Under the pieces are notes generated by a model. The model worked only from the letters and a program-made list of their open reading frames with translations, was not told the origin of the DNA and did no database searches. From NCBI RefSeq assembly GCF_042660285.1, contig NZ_JBHSTP010000002.1, forward strand, positions 716,799-780,798: 64,000 nucleotides of DNA. The letters run 5' to 3'. Both the position numbers and the translations under genes were made by a program. The number at the start of each line of letters is the position of its first letter. Position 1 is the stretch's first letter. Origin of the DNA: Luethyella okanaganae (GTDB lineage: Bacteria > Actinomycetota > Actinomycetes > Actinomycetales > Microbacteriaceae). Positions 35,288-44,281 of this stretch are shown piece after piece.

Positions 35288-35511
35288 GCGAGGTGCCAGC
35301 GGCGCCCGGCCGTCGAAAGAGACGACACGCCGCCATTCCGCTCCGCACGTTGATCATGTCGAGGACACCCGTACTTCAGCGGTTCTTCGCCTCGATGTCA
35401 CCGTGTGGCTCGACGCTTACCGCATCACACTGTTCGCAATCAGCGACATCCGGATACCCGTCCGAGGCCCTAGCCTCACCCACCTGTCTCACCCGATCGC
35501 TGTGGAGCCCG

Positions 35512-36048
35512 ATGCATACCCCGCCGAGGATCGAGTTCTCCATGTTCCGGTCCGACCAGGACCCGACCCTGTTGGCCTGGCGCCGATTCCGAGATCAGAT
35601 CGACGTGCCTGCCCGAGGCACGGCACCCGTCGTCGAGCGGAACGTGCGCGGCATCAGCCGGGCGTCCTCGGTCGTCGGCGACTCCGAGTGCGGAGTGTGG
35701 CGTCTGCTGGCGTCGAACAACCGCGAGGTGGCGCGCAGCGCCCGCGCCTACCGGAGCTTCATCGGAGCGCGCGACCACGTGCATCGTCTGCAGGATCTCG
35801 TCGACGAGATGGTCGTCGTCACCCTGACCGGGCGCGCCACGGGAACCTATGGATGGTTCGTGCAACTGCACGGCATCGCCATCCTGACCTGCAGTCGCTG
35901 GTATCCGGCCGCATCGTCGAGCGTCGAGGCATCCCTCGGCTCGCTCGCCCTGCTGCGCATCGCCGTCGTCGCCGAGGAGTCCCGCCGCCTCCCTGGGGCG
36001 CGTCGGCATGTCGGCACGGGAACCAGGGAGCGCGGTGTGGCGTGGTAG
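35512..36048 (+). CDS. YegP-like (DUF1508-like) tandem-domain protein
   Basis: A 178-residue cytoplasmic protein. The segments GVWRLLASNNREVARSARAY and YGWFVQLHGIAILTCSRWY look like two repeats of the short UPF0339/DUF1508 (YegP) fold, in which WRLKA-x-NGE-x-IA-x-S is typical. I am not certain of the family. It overlaps pstC by 7 bp, so it is probably translated with the transporter. Candidate start ATG at 35512 avoids the repeat-rich upstream open frame. Confidence 0.55.
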   Translation: MHTPPRIEFSMFRSDQDPTLLAWRRFRDQIDVPARGTAPVVERNVRGISRASSVVGDSECGVWRLLASNNREVARSARAYRSFIGARDHVHRLQDLVDEMVVVTLTGRATGTYGWFVQLHGIAILTCSRWYPAASSSVEASLGSLALLRIAVVAEESRRLPGARRHVGTGTRERGVAW

Positions 36049-37169
36049 CGGGCGGCGAAACGCGGGCGCTCGACGTGGCAGAGGTCGTGGCCGAGACGAC
36101 GGAGGCCTCGGAAACAGCCCGGGCCCCAGAGCAGAACGTGCAAGATGAGGTGACCACGGATAGCGAGGCCTCCGCGGTCAGGGTGCCGTCCGAGGACAGA
36201 CCCCGTAAGCTCGCTACCTCGATCGACGCCCAGGATCGGGTCTTCCGCGGTACGGCCCGCATCGGTGGCACCCTCGTCCTGCTCATCATGTCATTGGTCG
36301 GCGCCTTTCTGCTTCTTCAGGGGTATACCGCGATCGACGTCGCCGGCATCGACTTTCTCACGACAGAGGCGTGGGAGCCGAATGGCGGCAATTTCGGAAT
36401 CATCGCGGTGTTGTGCGGCACGTTCTTCATCGCGATCACGGCCATCGTCATAGCTACACCGCTCGCCATCGGCACGGGTCTCTACATCAGCGAGTACGCT
36501 CCCCGCGGAGTCAAGCGTGGCCTCATCGCCCTCGTCGACCTCATGGCAGCGATTCCGAGCGTCGTCTACGGTCTTTGGGGTGCGTTCTTCCTGCAGCCAC
36601 TCATCCTGCCGGTCTCCCAGTGGATCGCCACCTACTTCTCTTGGATACCGATCTTCCGAGTGACAGGTTTCGATCCGCAGGATCCGCTGGCCAGTCCCAC
36701 CGTGTTCACAGCCTCCAGCTTCATCGCCGGCATCGTCGTTGCGCTCATGATCGCTCCGATCGCGAGTTCGATCATGCGCGAGGTCTTCAGTCAGGCCCCG
36801 CTCGGCGAAAGAGAGGGTGCGCTCGCGCTCGGCTCCACCCGCTGGGGAATGATCACGAGCGTTGTGCTGCCGTTCGGCCGCGGTGGCATCATCGGCGGAA
36901 CGATGCTCGGGCTCGGCCGAGCCCTCGGCGAGACCATCGCGGTCTATCTCATCATCTCGCCGGTCTTCGTGATCCAACCCCGCATCCTCGAGAAGGGAGC
37001 GAACTCGATCTCCGCGCTCATCGCATTGCGCTACGGCGAGGCGAGTCCGTTCGAGCTTTCTGCGCTCATGGCCGCAGGACTCGCGCTCTTCCTCGTGACC
37101 CTCGCCGTGAATTTCGGAGCGTCCGCCGTCATCTCCCGCAGCCGTTCCGGCGCTTCGAGTGAAGCTTAG
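36042..37169 (+). CDS. pstC: Phosphate ABC transporter permease PstC
   Basis: A 375-residue binding-protein-dependent permease with six helices. The EAA-like loop is ALALGSTRWGMITSVVLP and the first helix begins near residue 75 after a charged, poorly conserved tail. With PstA and PstB it forms the high-affinity phosphate importer. GTG at 36042 overlaps the upstream gene by 7 bp. No actinobacterial PHO box was seen upstream. Confidence 0.88.
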   Translation: MVAGGETRALDVAEVVAETTEASETARAPEQNVQDEVTTDSEASAVRVPSEDRPRKLATSIDAQDRVFRGTARIGGTLVLLIMSLVGAFLLLQGYTAIDVAGIDFLTTEAWEPNGGNFGIIAVLCGTFFIAITAIVIATPLAIGTGLYISEYAPRGVKRGLIALVDLMAAIPSVVYGLWGAFFLQPLILPVSQWIATYFSWIPIFRVTGFDPQDPLASPTVFTASSFIAGIVVALMIAPIASSIMREVFSQAPLGEREGALALGSTRWGMITSVVLPFGRGGIIGGTMLGLGRALGETIAVYLIISPVFVIQPRILEKGANSISALIALRYGEASPFELSALMAAGLALFLVTLAVNFGASAVISRSRSGASSEA

Positions 37170-37178
37170 GTTCCGCCG

Positions 37179-38543
37179 ATGACGACTGTGTACACTCCCG
37201 CTGCCGAACCCACGACGCGAGCGACTCCCGTCGAGGTAGAAGAGGCGGATGAACTTGAGGATATGAGGGTCGGCCGTCACCAAGCGGCCCCCATCTCTGA
37301 GCCGTTGCGCACGACATTGCCCCCTCGCGTGGCCGAACCTGCGATGGGCGCAGAAACGCGTCGTGTTGTGTCGGGGATGCGCCTGAGTGACGTGTTTCGC
37401 GTTGTCGGTGCGATTGCAGCATCGCTGTCACTCACCTGGTGGATCTTCGCTCAGCTTTTGCCTCTGCAGGGTCCGCTCGGCTTCGTGGTCGTGTCGTTCG
37501 TGCTGTTCGTGGCGCTCTACGCCGTTCTCGTTAGCATCGATGACTCCGGCCCTGCCGTTCGCGATCGTGTGATGAGTGTGCTCGTGCATTCCGTCGCCGT
37601 ACTCATGGTTCTCGCTCTCGTGGTCGTGATCGTGTTCACCGCCATGCGCGGCAGCGAAGCCCTGCCCTACGTGAATTTCTTCACCCAGGACATGGCGGCC
37701 GCAGGCCCGCTCGAACCGCTCAGCGTCGGTGGGGTGTTGCATGCGGTGATCGGCACCATGATCATGATCACGATCGCGCTCGTCCTCAGCGTTCCGCTGG
37801 GCCTTCTGTGCGCGCTATTCCTCACCGAGGTTCCGGGCAAGTACGCCCGGTTCGTGCGTACGATCGTCGAAGCGATGACCGCACTTCCGTCGATTGTCGC
37901 GGGACTTTTCATCTACGCCACCGCTGTCATGGTTCTGGGTCTCGATCGCTCGGGGTTCGCCGCGGCTCTTGCGATCACGATCATGATGCTGCCGATCATC
38001 ATCCGCTCCGCCGATGTCGTGTTGCGTCTCGTTCCTGGCAACCTCAAAGAGGCGTCGCTCGCCCTCGGATCGAGCCAGTGGCGCACCGTCTGGAACGTGA
38101 CCCTCCCGACTGCGCGCTCGGGACTCACGACCGCGGTCATTCTCGGCACTGCTCGGGGCATCGGAGAGACGAGTCCGGTACTGCTCACCGCAGGCTTCAC
38201 CACCTACTTCAACTTCAACCCTTTCTCCGGTGCGATGATTTCGTTGCCGCTTGCGACTTTCAACTTGGTCAAGTCACCGGAACCCACCATGATCGCGCGC
38301 GGCTTCGGCACCGCCGTCGTCCTCATGGTGCTCGTGCTGGGGCTCTTCGCGCTTGCTCGAGTGATTGGTGGGCGTGGTCCCGGTCAGCTCTCGCCTCGGC
38401 AGCAGCGGCGCCGGCGCCTCGAGTCGGCGCGGGATGCAGCGAGATTCGAGGCAGTCGCCCGCATCGATGTCGTCGAAACCGCCGGCTATGGCGGCGTGGG
38501 CTTTCAGCGGGCGTCCGCGCCGAAGGAAGGTCACACATCATGA
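37179..38543 (+). CDS. pstA: Phosphate ABC transporter permease PstA
   Basis: A 454-residue permease, longer than the usual 300 because of an N-terminal extension of about 65 residues and a C-terminal cytoplasmic tail. The EAA loop is ASLALGSSQWRTVWNVTLP and GIGETSPVLLTAGF follows. It overlaps the PstS-like gene by 4 bp (ATGA). Confidence 0.88.
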   Translation: MTTVYTPAAEPTTRATPVEVEEADELEDMRVGRHQAAPISEPLRTTLPPRVAEPAMGAETRRVVSGMRLSDVFRVVGAIAASLSLTWWIFAQLLPLQGPLGFVVVSFVLFVALYAVLVSIDDSGPAVRDRVMSVLVHSVAVLMVLALVVVIVFTAMRGSEALPYVNFFTQDMAAAGPLEPLSVGGVLHAVIGTMIMITIALVLSVPLGLLCALFLTEVPGKYARFVRTIVEAMTALPSIVAGLFIYATAVMVLGLDRSGFAAALAITIMMLPIIIRSADVVLRLVPGNLKEASLALGSSQWRTVWNVTLPTARSGLTTAVILGTARGIGETSPVLLTAGFTTYFNFNPFSGAMISLPLATFNLVKSPEPTMIARGFGTAVVLMVLVLGLFALARVIGGRGPGQLSPRQQRRRRLESARDAARFEAVARIDVVETAGYGGVGFQRASAPKEGHTS

Positions 38544-40240
38544 GTCGCTACCGATCCATCCGCGCGATCGTCGGGCTGCTCGGCGTTGTGCTCATCGTCT
38601 TCGGCGCGTTGAATATCGTGGCGCCGAAAGCCGAAGCGGTTGGCGCCAGGCACGACCCGATCTCCGGCATCGGTTCGAGCTGGTCGGCAAACGCGCTCGA
38701 CCAGTGGATCCGCAACGTCGGCAACAACTACGGCTGGAAGATCGAGTACGACTCTGTTGGATCGTCGACCGGGCGCGCGCGCTTCAGGGATAGCACCCCC
38801 GATTTCGCCGTCTCCGAGATTCCCTACGAACTGAGGGACAGTGATGTGCAGGACCCTCGGCCTACCCGCGGATTCGCCTACATGCCGATTGTGGCCGGTG
38901 GTACGGCGTTCATGTATAACCTCGTCGTCGGCGGGAATCAAATCACCAATCTGCGACTGAGCGGCGAGAGCCTCACTAAAATCTTCACCGGGGTTATCAC
39001 CACGTGGAATGACCCGGCCATCGCTGCTGACAATCCCTCTCTCGCCTTACCTGCGATTCCCGTCATACCGGTCGTGCGATCCGACGGCTCGGGCACCACC
39101 GCGCAGTTCACTTCGTGGATGCGAGCACAGTATCCCGGCCTCTATTCCGATTATTGCGCTCGGATCGGCAAGGCGAACTGTGGTATCACTTCGACCTTTC
39201 CCTTTGCTCCTGGTTCGTCGTTCATAGCGCAAGCATCGTCGAATCAAGTCGCCGGCTACGTCGCCACCGCGGCGTATGTCGGGTCCATCACCTATGTCGA
39301 GTACTCCTATGCGCTCAACACGGGCATGCCTGTGGCCAAGGTGCTCAACAACGGGGGCTACTACACCGAGCCATTGGCCCCGGCCGTTGCTGTTTCACTG
39401 CTGGCGGCACGGATCAACCAGGACTCGAGCTCACCCGACTACCTTACGCAGGATCTCACAGGTGTCTACAACAACGCTGACCCTCGCAGCTATCCGCTGA
39501 GTTCATATTCATACATGATCATCCCCACGGCGATCGAGGCAGGATTCACGGAGGAGAAGGGTCTCACTCTTGGAGACTTCGCCCAGTACTTCCTGTGCGA
39601 AGGGCAGCAGCAGGCTGACGTATTAGGCTACTCGCCTTTGCCGATCAACCTGGCGAGCGCCGGGCTGGAGCAGGTGAAGAGGGTTCCCGGTTCGAATTCC
39701 AACGGCAAAGACATCAGCGCATGCAATAACCCCACGTTCTCGCCCGACGGAACCAACAAGCTTGCGAACGATGCGCCGTTCCCGTCGGAGTGCGACAAGG
39801 TCGGGGCCATTCAGTGCACAGTCGGCACGGGTGGGGCTCAGGCCGCGACCGCTCCCTCAGCTGGCGCTGCTGCTGCTGCCGGAACAGATCCGGCCATCGC
39901 CGCCGCCGCAGCAGCCGGTGGGAACGCCGCGGTTCTGGACGTCAACGCGAAACCGATCACGGTCACCGGCGTTCCGGTGTCCATCGATCCGATCGACCTG
40001 CTCACGAGCCCGAACATCGTCGCGACGGTGCTCGGGATCCTCTTGCTTGGCGGGCTGCTGGTGCCGCCGTGGTGGGCGAAGCGACAGCGGAGTCGCGAGC
40101 ACCCGAAGACGCTGTTCGAGACCGGCCCTGCGCCTGTACCGGCGAATGCGGCATCTCCGGGGGATCGGGTGGCAAAAGTTCGTCTTCCATTCACCCGTCG
40201 CAAACGCGAGAAGAGTGCGCCGACGACCCCTCGTCCCTAA
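38540..40240 (+). CDS. Membrane-anchored PstS-like phosphate-binding protein
   Basis: A 566-residue exported protein with a signal peptide, a periplasmic-binding-protein fold of the PstS type (SSWSANALDQW, AVSEIPYE, YMPIVAGGTAFMYNL, RSDGSGTTAQFTSW), then an Ala-rich linker and a C-terminal helix (about residues 498-520) with a basic cytoplasmic tail (WAKRQRSREHP). Normal PstS is about 350 residues and a lipoprotein; here the anchor is C-terminal. Position after pstA supports phosphate or a related ligand. Translation is coupled to pstA. Confidence 0.82.
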   Translation: MSRYRSIRAIVGLLGVVLIVFGALNIVAPKAEAVGARHDPISGIGSSWSANALDQWIRNVGNNYGWKIEYDSVGSSTGRARFRDSTPDFAVSEIPYELRDSDVQDPRPTRGFAYMPIVAGGTAFMYNLVVGGNQITNLRLSGESLTKIFTGVITTWNDPAIAADNPSLALPAIPVIPVVRSDGSGTTAQFTSWMRAQYPGLYSDYCARIGKANCGITSTFPFAPGSSFIAQASSNQVAGYVATAAYVGSITYVEYSYALNTGMPVAKVLNNGGYYTEPLAPAVAVSLLAARINQDSSSPDYLTQDLTGVYNNADPRSYPLSSYSYMIIPTAIEAGFTEEKGLTLGDFAQYFLCEGQQQADVLGYSPLPINLASAGLEQVKRVPGSNSNGKDISACNNPTFSPDGTNKLANDAPFPSECDKVGAIQCTVGTGGAQAATAPSAGAAAAAGTDPAIAAAAAAGGNAAVLDVNAKPITVTGVPVSIDPIDLLTSPNIVATVLGILLLGGLLVPPWWAKRQRSREHPKTLFETGPAPVPANAASPGDRVAKVRLPFTRRKREKSAPTTPRP

Positions 40241-40276
40241 CGTTCAGTAGTCACCTTGGAAAGGCCAGCCCAACCC

Positions 40277-42997
40277 ATGTCCCGAATCGGTTCCCTGCTC
40301 GCCGTGCGGCTGCTGTCGCTTGCGATCGCCGCGTCATCCGCGGTGGGACTCGTGCTGGTGAACCCGAGCATCGCACCTGCCGCGCAGGCGGCCACAGCGA
40401 GTGACTCAGAGGTTTCAATCAAATGGACGGATGCGACCGTCGGTGATGTCGCCCAGCCGCGGCGTGATCCACAGAGCCCTCACTATGGCGACTTCACACA
40501 CCTCGAGGTCGTGGTATCCCAGACGAAGGGGCTCATCGATCAGGGCATAGATGTCAGGGTTTCAGGGATGTCGCAGACGCAACCGGGAAGTGACGGTCTC
40601 AGAGCCATACCGCTTGCAATGAACTTCGTGCAGGCCATGCAGTGTTGGGGCGACCCGGCCGATGAGGCGACGTTCCGGGAAACGTGCCAATGGGGCGGCT
40701 GGGCGATGGAGCGATTCGGTAGTCAGATTGAAAAAGTGCTTCCGCAAGATAGTTGGTTTCGCACACAGGTCCAACCAGGCGATGTCGATGTTCCGTTCCG
40801 AGACGCCAATGCCGCTGCAGATGTGCCTCCCGTGACCGGAAATTCCATCGTCAGTCCGAAAAACCCTGCGTTGAGGGAATGGCCGCTTGTCTCACTTTTC
40901 AGCGCCTCCACGAGCAACGAAGTGCCCGGCGTCGGCATCAACGCAGATGGCACGACGCATTTCCCGTTCGAGGTGCAGTCTGCGTTGCAAGCGCCTCAAC
41001 TCGGTTGTGGCTCCGGTGTGAGGTCGACGGCATCGCAACGATGCTACCTCGTGATCGTGCCACGGGGCAGTCACTTCGGCGGCGAGGTCGGCGAAGGCAA
41101 GTGCGCGGTAGGCGGCTATGTCGCCGACGAGTATGGCAGCCGGATTCCTAATCCGGATGGCTCAGACCGTCAGTATCGGCCGGGAGAAGCCAATGCAGTG
41201 CAAGAGGGATCCCCGCTCAACCCGAAATGCGACTACTGGAACAACCGCGTTGTCGTTCCGCTCGACTTCGAACCGGTTACAGGCACCTGCCCCCTCGGAG
41301 CCAAGGAGCGGGGGATGGTCGGTTCGCAGCTGCTCGTCGGAGCAATGGGATCATGGCAGCGTGCGCTCTGCCAGTCGATCGGCAATGTCTATAACTTCGT
41401 GAGCAATCCTGACTCTACGGCGCGTTCACAGCTGCTCGCCGGACGCGCTGGCCTCGCGTTCATGTCAGATCCACTGGGGACTGGAATCCTCACGGCGCGC
41501 GAGAGTGAGAACCTGGCCACGACCGATGTGGTCTACGCGCCGATCGCGATCTCTGGTGGCCTTGTTGTCAGCTACGCCTATGAGAATTCTGCGGGAAGAC
41601 ACGAGGATCTCAAGTTTTCTCCACGCTTGTTGGCAAAGCTACTGACACAGTCCTACCCGTTCCAGCCGCCCCTCTATGCGAACAGTGGCGAAGTCATCGA
41701 TCACCTCGGCGCAGTCAACCTGCGCTATGGATACTTCATCAACGATCCCGATGTCAAGGCGCTAAACCCCAAAATCACCAGTAGTACGAATCCCAAGGTC
41801 ATCCTGCCTGGCCCAAGTAGCGCTGATGCGATCGCCCAGTTGTGGCGGTGGATCCAAGCCGACAAAGAGGCCGCGGCCTGGCTGAGCGGGGAACCGGATC
41901 CGTGGGGTATGACGGTGAACCCCTATTATCTCCCCAAGAAGAGTGCTCAGGCGAAGGTGCCGATCGTCGACGATCATGGGGGGATCGTCAAAGACGCCTC
42001 AGGCAAGACGACATACCGTGACGTCGGACTGGCGAGTATCGATGACACCCCGCTGAACCTTGCGACGACACCACCTTCCTCCTTTCCGAAGGCCGATGAG
42101 ACGCTCGCACCGAAGAACATGTCTTCGTATCCGGAGATCAGGACGCCATACGGGTCGCAGCAATTCTCTCCCTATTCAGAAAACCTGCTCTCGACTGCGC
42201 GCGACACCATCCGTGCGAATCCTCATGTGAAGACGGAGTGGGATCGATATAAGTTCGTCTCGGACGGGGTTATCGGTGACTGGGTTTCAATCGCGCCGCA
42301 GCCCCCGGGCAACAAGTTCATCATCTCGGTCACCGATAGCGCCTCGGCTGAACGTTACGGTCTGAATGTCGCGCCATTGCAATTGCCGAATCGCCCTGGT
42401 GTCTTCGTCGGGCCGACGCCGGAGGGGATGACGGCCGCGCTCGGCACGCTTGTACCTGTCGCGGGATCGCCGATCAAACAGCCCGACGTCACAAGAATGC
42501 CCGACACGGCCTATCCGCTCACACTGTTGAGCTATGCCGCGGTCAACCTCACGACGAGTGACGCTGCCGCCCGCAAGGACTACGCGCTCATGATCAACCA
42601 GGTCACGACGACAGGCCAGGAACGAGGCACAGCTCGGGGGAAGCTTCCTGCCGGTTATCTGCCACTGACCGATGCGATGAAAGCCCAGGCCAAGAACGCC
42701 GCCGAGGCCATCCTCAACTACGTGCCCAAGCCGAAGCCGGGGGCCGCCGCCGCCGGCCCTGCGGCCGTGGCTGCACCGGCGGGAGCTCCGGGTGCCGGCG
42801 CGCAGCAGGCGGCGGGAGGCGCTCCAGCGGGCGGACAGGTCACGCAGAATGCTGCCGCGGTCGTCTCCGACCAGGTCACCCCGAAATTCGACGCACCATT
42901 GCCTGCGCAGGCGGCGCTGGGTGTGTCCCTCATCGTCGGACTGGGCGGCGCCGCTTTCGCCCCCTTGCTCATGAGACCGAGGAGGTTGGGCGGCTAG
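40277..42997 (+). CDS. Giant exported PstS-like surface protein
   Basis: A 906-residue protein with a signal peptide (about 1-38). Part of the middle (AFMSDPLGTGI to KFSPRLLAKLLTQ, about 395-455) matches the PstS-type binding fold (APIAISGGLVVSYAY). The remainder I do not recognise. The C-terminus is an Ala/Gly/Pro-rich spacer, then LPAQAALG, a hydrophobic helix and RPRR, a layout like a sorting signal without LPxTG. Codons are less biased than in the following genes. A terminator hairpin follows (43013-43045). Confidence 0.7.
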   Translation: MSRIGSLLAVRLLSLAIAASSAVGLVLVNPSIAPAAQAATASDSEVSIKWTDATVGDVAQPRRDPQSPHYGDFTHLEVVVSQTKGLIDQGIDVRVSGMSQTQPGSDGLRAIPLAMNFVQAMQCWGDPADEATFRETCQWGGWAMERFGSQIEKVLPQDSWFRTQVQPGDVDVPFRDANAAADVPPVTGNSIVSPKNPALREWPLVSLFSASTSNEVPGVGINADGTTHFPFEVQSALQAPQLGCGSGVRSTASQRCYLVIVPRGSHFGGEVGEGKCAVGGYVADEYGSRIPNPDGSDRQYRPGEANAVQEGSPLNPKCDYWNNRVVVPLDFEPVTGTCPLGAKERGMVGSQLLVGAMGSWQRALCQSIGNVYNFVSNPDSTARSQLLAGRAGLAFMSDPLGTGILTARESENLATTDVVYAPIAISGGLVVSYAYENSAGRHEDLKFSPRLLAKLLTQSYPFQPPLYANSGEVIDHLGAVNLRYGYFINDPDVKALNPKITSSTNPKVILPGPSSADAIAQLWRWIQADKEAAAWLSGEPDPWGMTVNPYYLPKKSAQAKVPIVDDHGGIVKDASGKTTYRDVGLASIDDTPLNLATTPPSSFPKADETLAPKNMSSYPEIRTPYGSQQFSPYSENLLSTARDTIRANPHVKTEWDRYKFVSDGVIGDWVSIAPQPPGNKFIISVTDSASAERYGLNVAPLQLPNRPGVFVGPTPEGMTAALGTLVPVAGSPIKQPDVTRMPDTAYPLTLLSYAAVNLTTSDAAARKDYALMINQVTTTGQERGTARGKLPAGYLPLTDAMKAQAKNAAEAILNYVPKPKPGAAAAGPAAVAAPAGAPGAGAQQAAGGAPAGGQVTQNAAAVVSDQVTPKFDAPLPAQAALGVSLIVGLGGAAFAPLLMRPRRLGG

Positions 42998-43012
42998 ACC
43001 CCGGACGACGAA

Positions 43013-43045
43013 CCGCCCTGCGACGCCGGAAGCATCGCAGGGCGG
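43013..43045 (+). terminator. Terminator hairpin after the giant protein
   Basis: CCGCCCTGCGA pairs perfectly with TCGCAGGGCGG over an 11-nt loop, followed by GGCTT. It divides the operon and suggests separate promoters for the following surface genes. Confidence 0.75.
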
Positions 43046-43100
43046 GGCTTACCACTCCATGAAAAGCACGTAAGCAATTTGATCCTAGAAAGGGATTGAC

Positions 43101-44159
43101 ATGAAAACCAAGTCCGTGTTGCGTCTCGGCGCACTCGGTGCCATTGTCGCGGTCGCCCTGACCGCGGCAATCGCTTCCCCGGCGATGGCCGACCCTGCCA
43201 CCAACGACAAGGTGCTCAACGGCACCGGCTCCGACACGACCCAGGACGTGATGAACGGTCTCGCCAGCGTGATCGGCGGAACCGCACTCGGCTCGTGGGA
43301 CGCGATCGGATCGGCGACGATCCAGGTCAAGTCAGGCGGCCCGATCTTCAACCGCCCCAACGGGTCCGGCAACGGCGTCAAGGCGCTCACCGCCTCGATC
43401 AACCCCGAGGGCACCCGCACCTGGGGCGGCGTCAGCATCACCGGTCAGCTCGACTTCGCTCGCTCCTCGAGCGGCCCCTCGGTCACGGGCACGGACCTCA
43501 CCTACATCCCGTTCGCCAAGGACGCCGTGACCTTCGCGGTGCACGAGGCGAGCGACTTCCCGCGCGACATCCCGATTGGAACGGCCGCCGACGCGCCCAC
43601 CAAGTTCACCCTGCGCAACATCTACAAGTGCACGGTCACCTCGTTCTCGGACAGCTTCGGAACCCCGGTCACGATCACACCGCTCATTCCGCAGTCCGGC
43701 TCGGGCACGCGCTCGTTCTGGCAGTCGAAGCTTGGCCTCTCTACCGAGGGCTTTGGCACGTGCGTCACTGACCGCGGCAACACGGTGCAGGAGCACAAGG
43801 GTGACGCGATCACCGGCGTCGGTGAGATCGTCCCCATCTCGATCGCGCAGTACATCGCGCAGTCGAACGGCAAGGTCAACGACGCGCGCGGCTACGCCGA
43901 GCTGGGCAAGGTCGCCGGTAAGTCTCCGGTCGTCTTCTCCGCTGGCAAGCCGGCCATGAACAGCGCCTTCCCGATCAACCGCAGCGTCTACAACGTCGTC
44001 GCGACCTCGCGTCTCGGCGACTCGGCGATCGCAGCGGCCTTCGTCGGCGCCGGCTCGGCCATCTGCTCCAACACCGCAGAGATTCAGTCCTACGGCTTCG
44101 CGTCGCTCGGTGCGAGCTGTGGTTCGGTCACCACCAAGGGTGGCTACCCCGCCCCGTAA
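43101..44159 (+). CDS. Secreted PstS-like substrate-binding protein
   Basis: A 352-residue protein with a clear signal peptide (AIASPAMADP cleavage near residue 31) and a PstS-like fold: LNGTGSDTTQDVMNG, DFARSSSGPSVTGTDLTYIPFAKDA and PQSGSGTRSFW ligand-site motifs. It has no membrane anchor and no lipobox, so it is released or held non-covalently. Codon use is strongly biased to C-ending codons, suggesting high expression. It has a good AGAAAGGG ribosome site. Confidence 0.82.
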   Translation: MKTKSVLRLGALGAIVAVALTAAIASPAMADPATNDKVLNGTGSDTTQDVMNGLASVIGGTALGSWDAIGSATIQVKSGGPIFNRPNGSGNGVKALTASINPEGTRTWGGVSITGQLDFARSSSGPSVTGTDLTYIPFAKDAVTFAVHEASDFPRDIPIGTAADAPTKFTLRNIYKCTVTSFSDSFGTPVTITPLIPQSGSGTRSFWQSKLGLSTEGFGTCVTDRGNTVQEHKGDAITGVGEIVPISIAQYIAQSNGKVNDARGYAELGKVAGKSPVVFSAGKPAMNSAFPINRSVYNVVATSRLGDSAIAAAFVGAGSAICSNTAEIQSYGFASLGASCGSVTTKGGYPAP

Positions 44160-44194
44160 TACCTGATCCACGCTCCACTGTTCCACCCCGCCAT

Positions 44195-44223
44195 GGTGGG
44201 CCGGGCCGAGGGTTCGGCCCACC
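44195..44223 (+). terminator. Terminator hairpin after the secreted PstS-like gene
   Basis: GGTGGGCCG pairs perfectly with CGGCCCACC over an 11-nt loop, 36 nt after the stop. Confidence 0.7.
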
Positions 44224-44281
44224 GGGCAAGCGCAATGCACCCATCGTTTGTTCAGAACACCAAGCAAAGGAAAAGGACTCA

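Noticed and set aside
35223..36041. N-terminal extension of pstC and upstream frames
   Set aside because: The extension overlaps repeats and the YegP-like gene in another frame; the GTG at 36042 gives a normal PstC.
35073..36041. PHO box (paired GTTCACC) upstream of the pst genes
   Set aside because: No convincing direct repeat of this consensus was seen, so PhoP control is not annotated.
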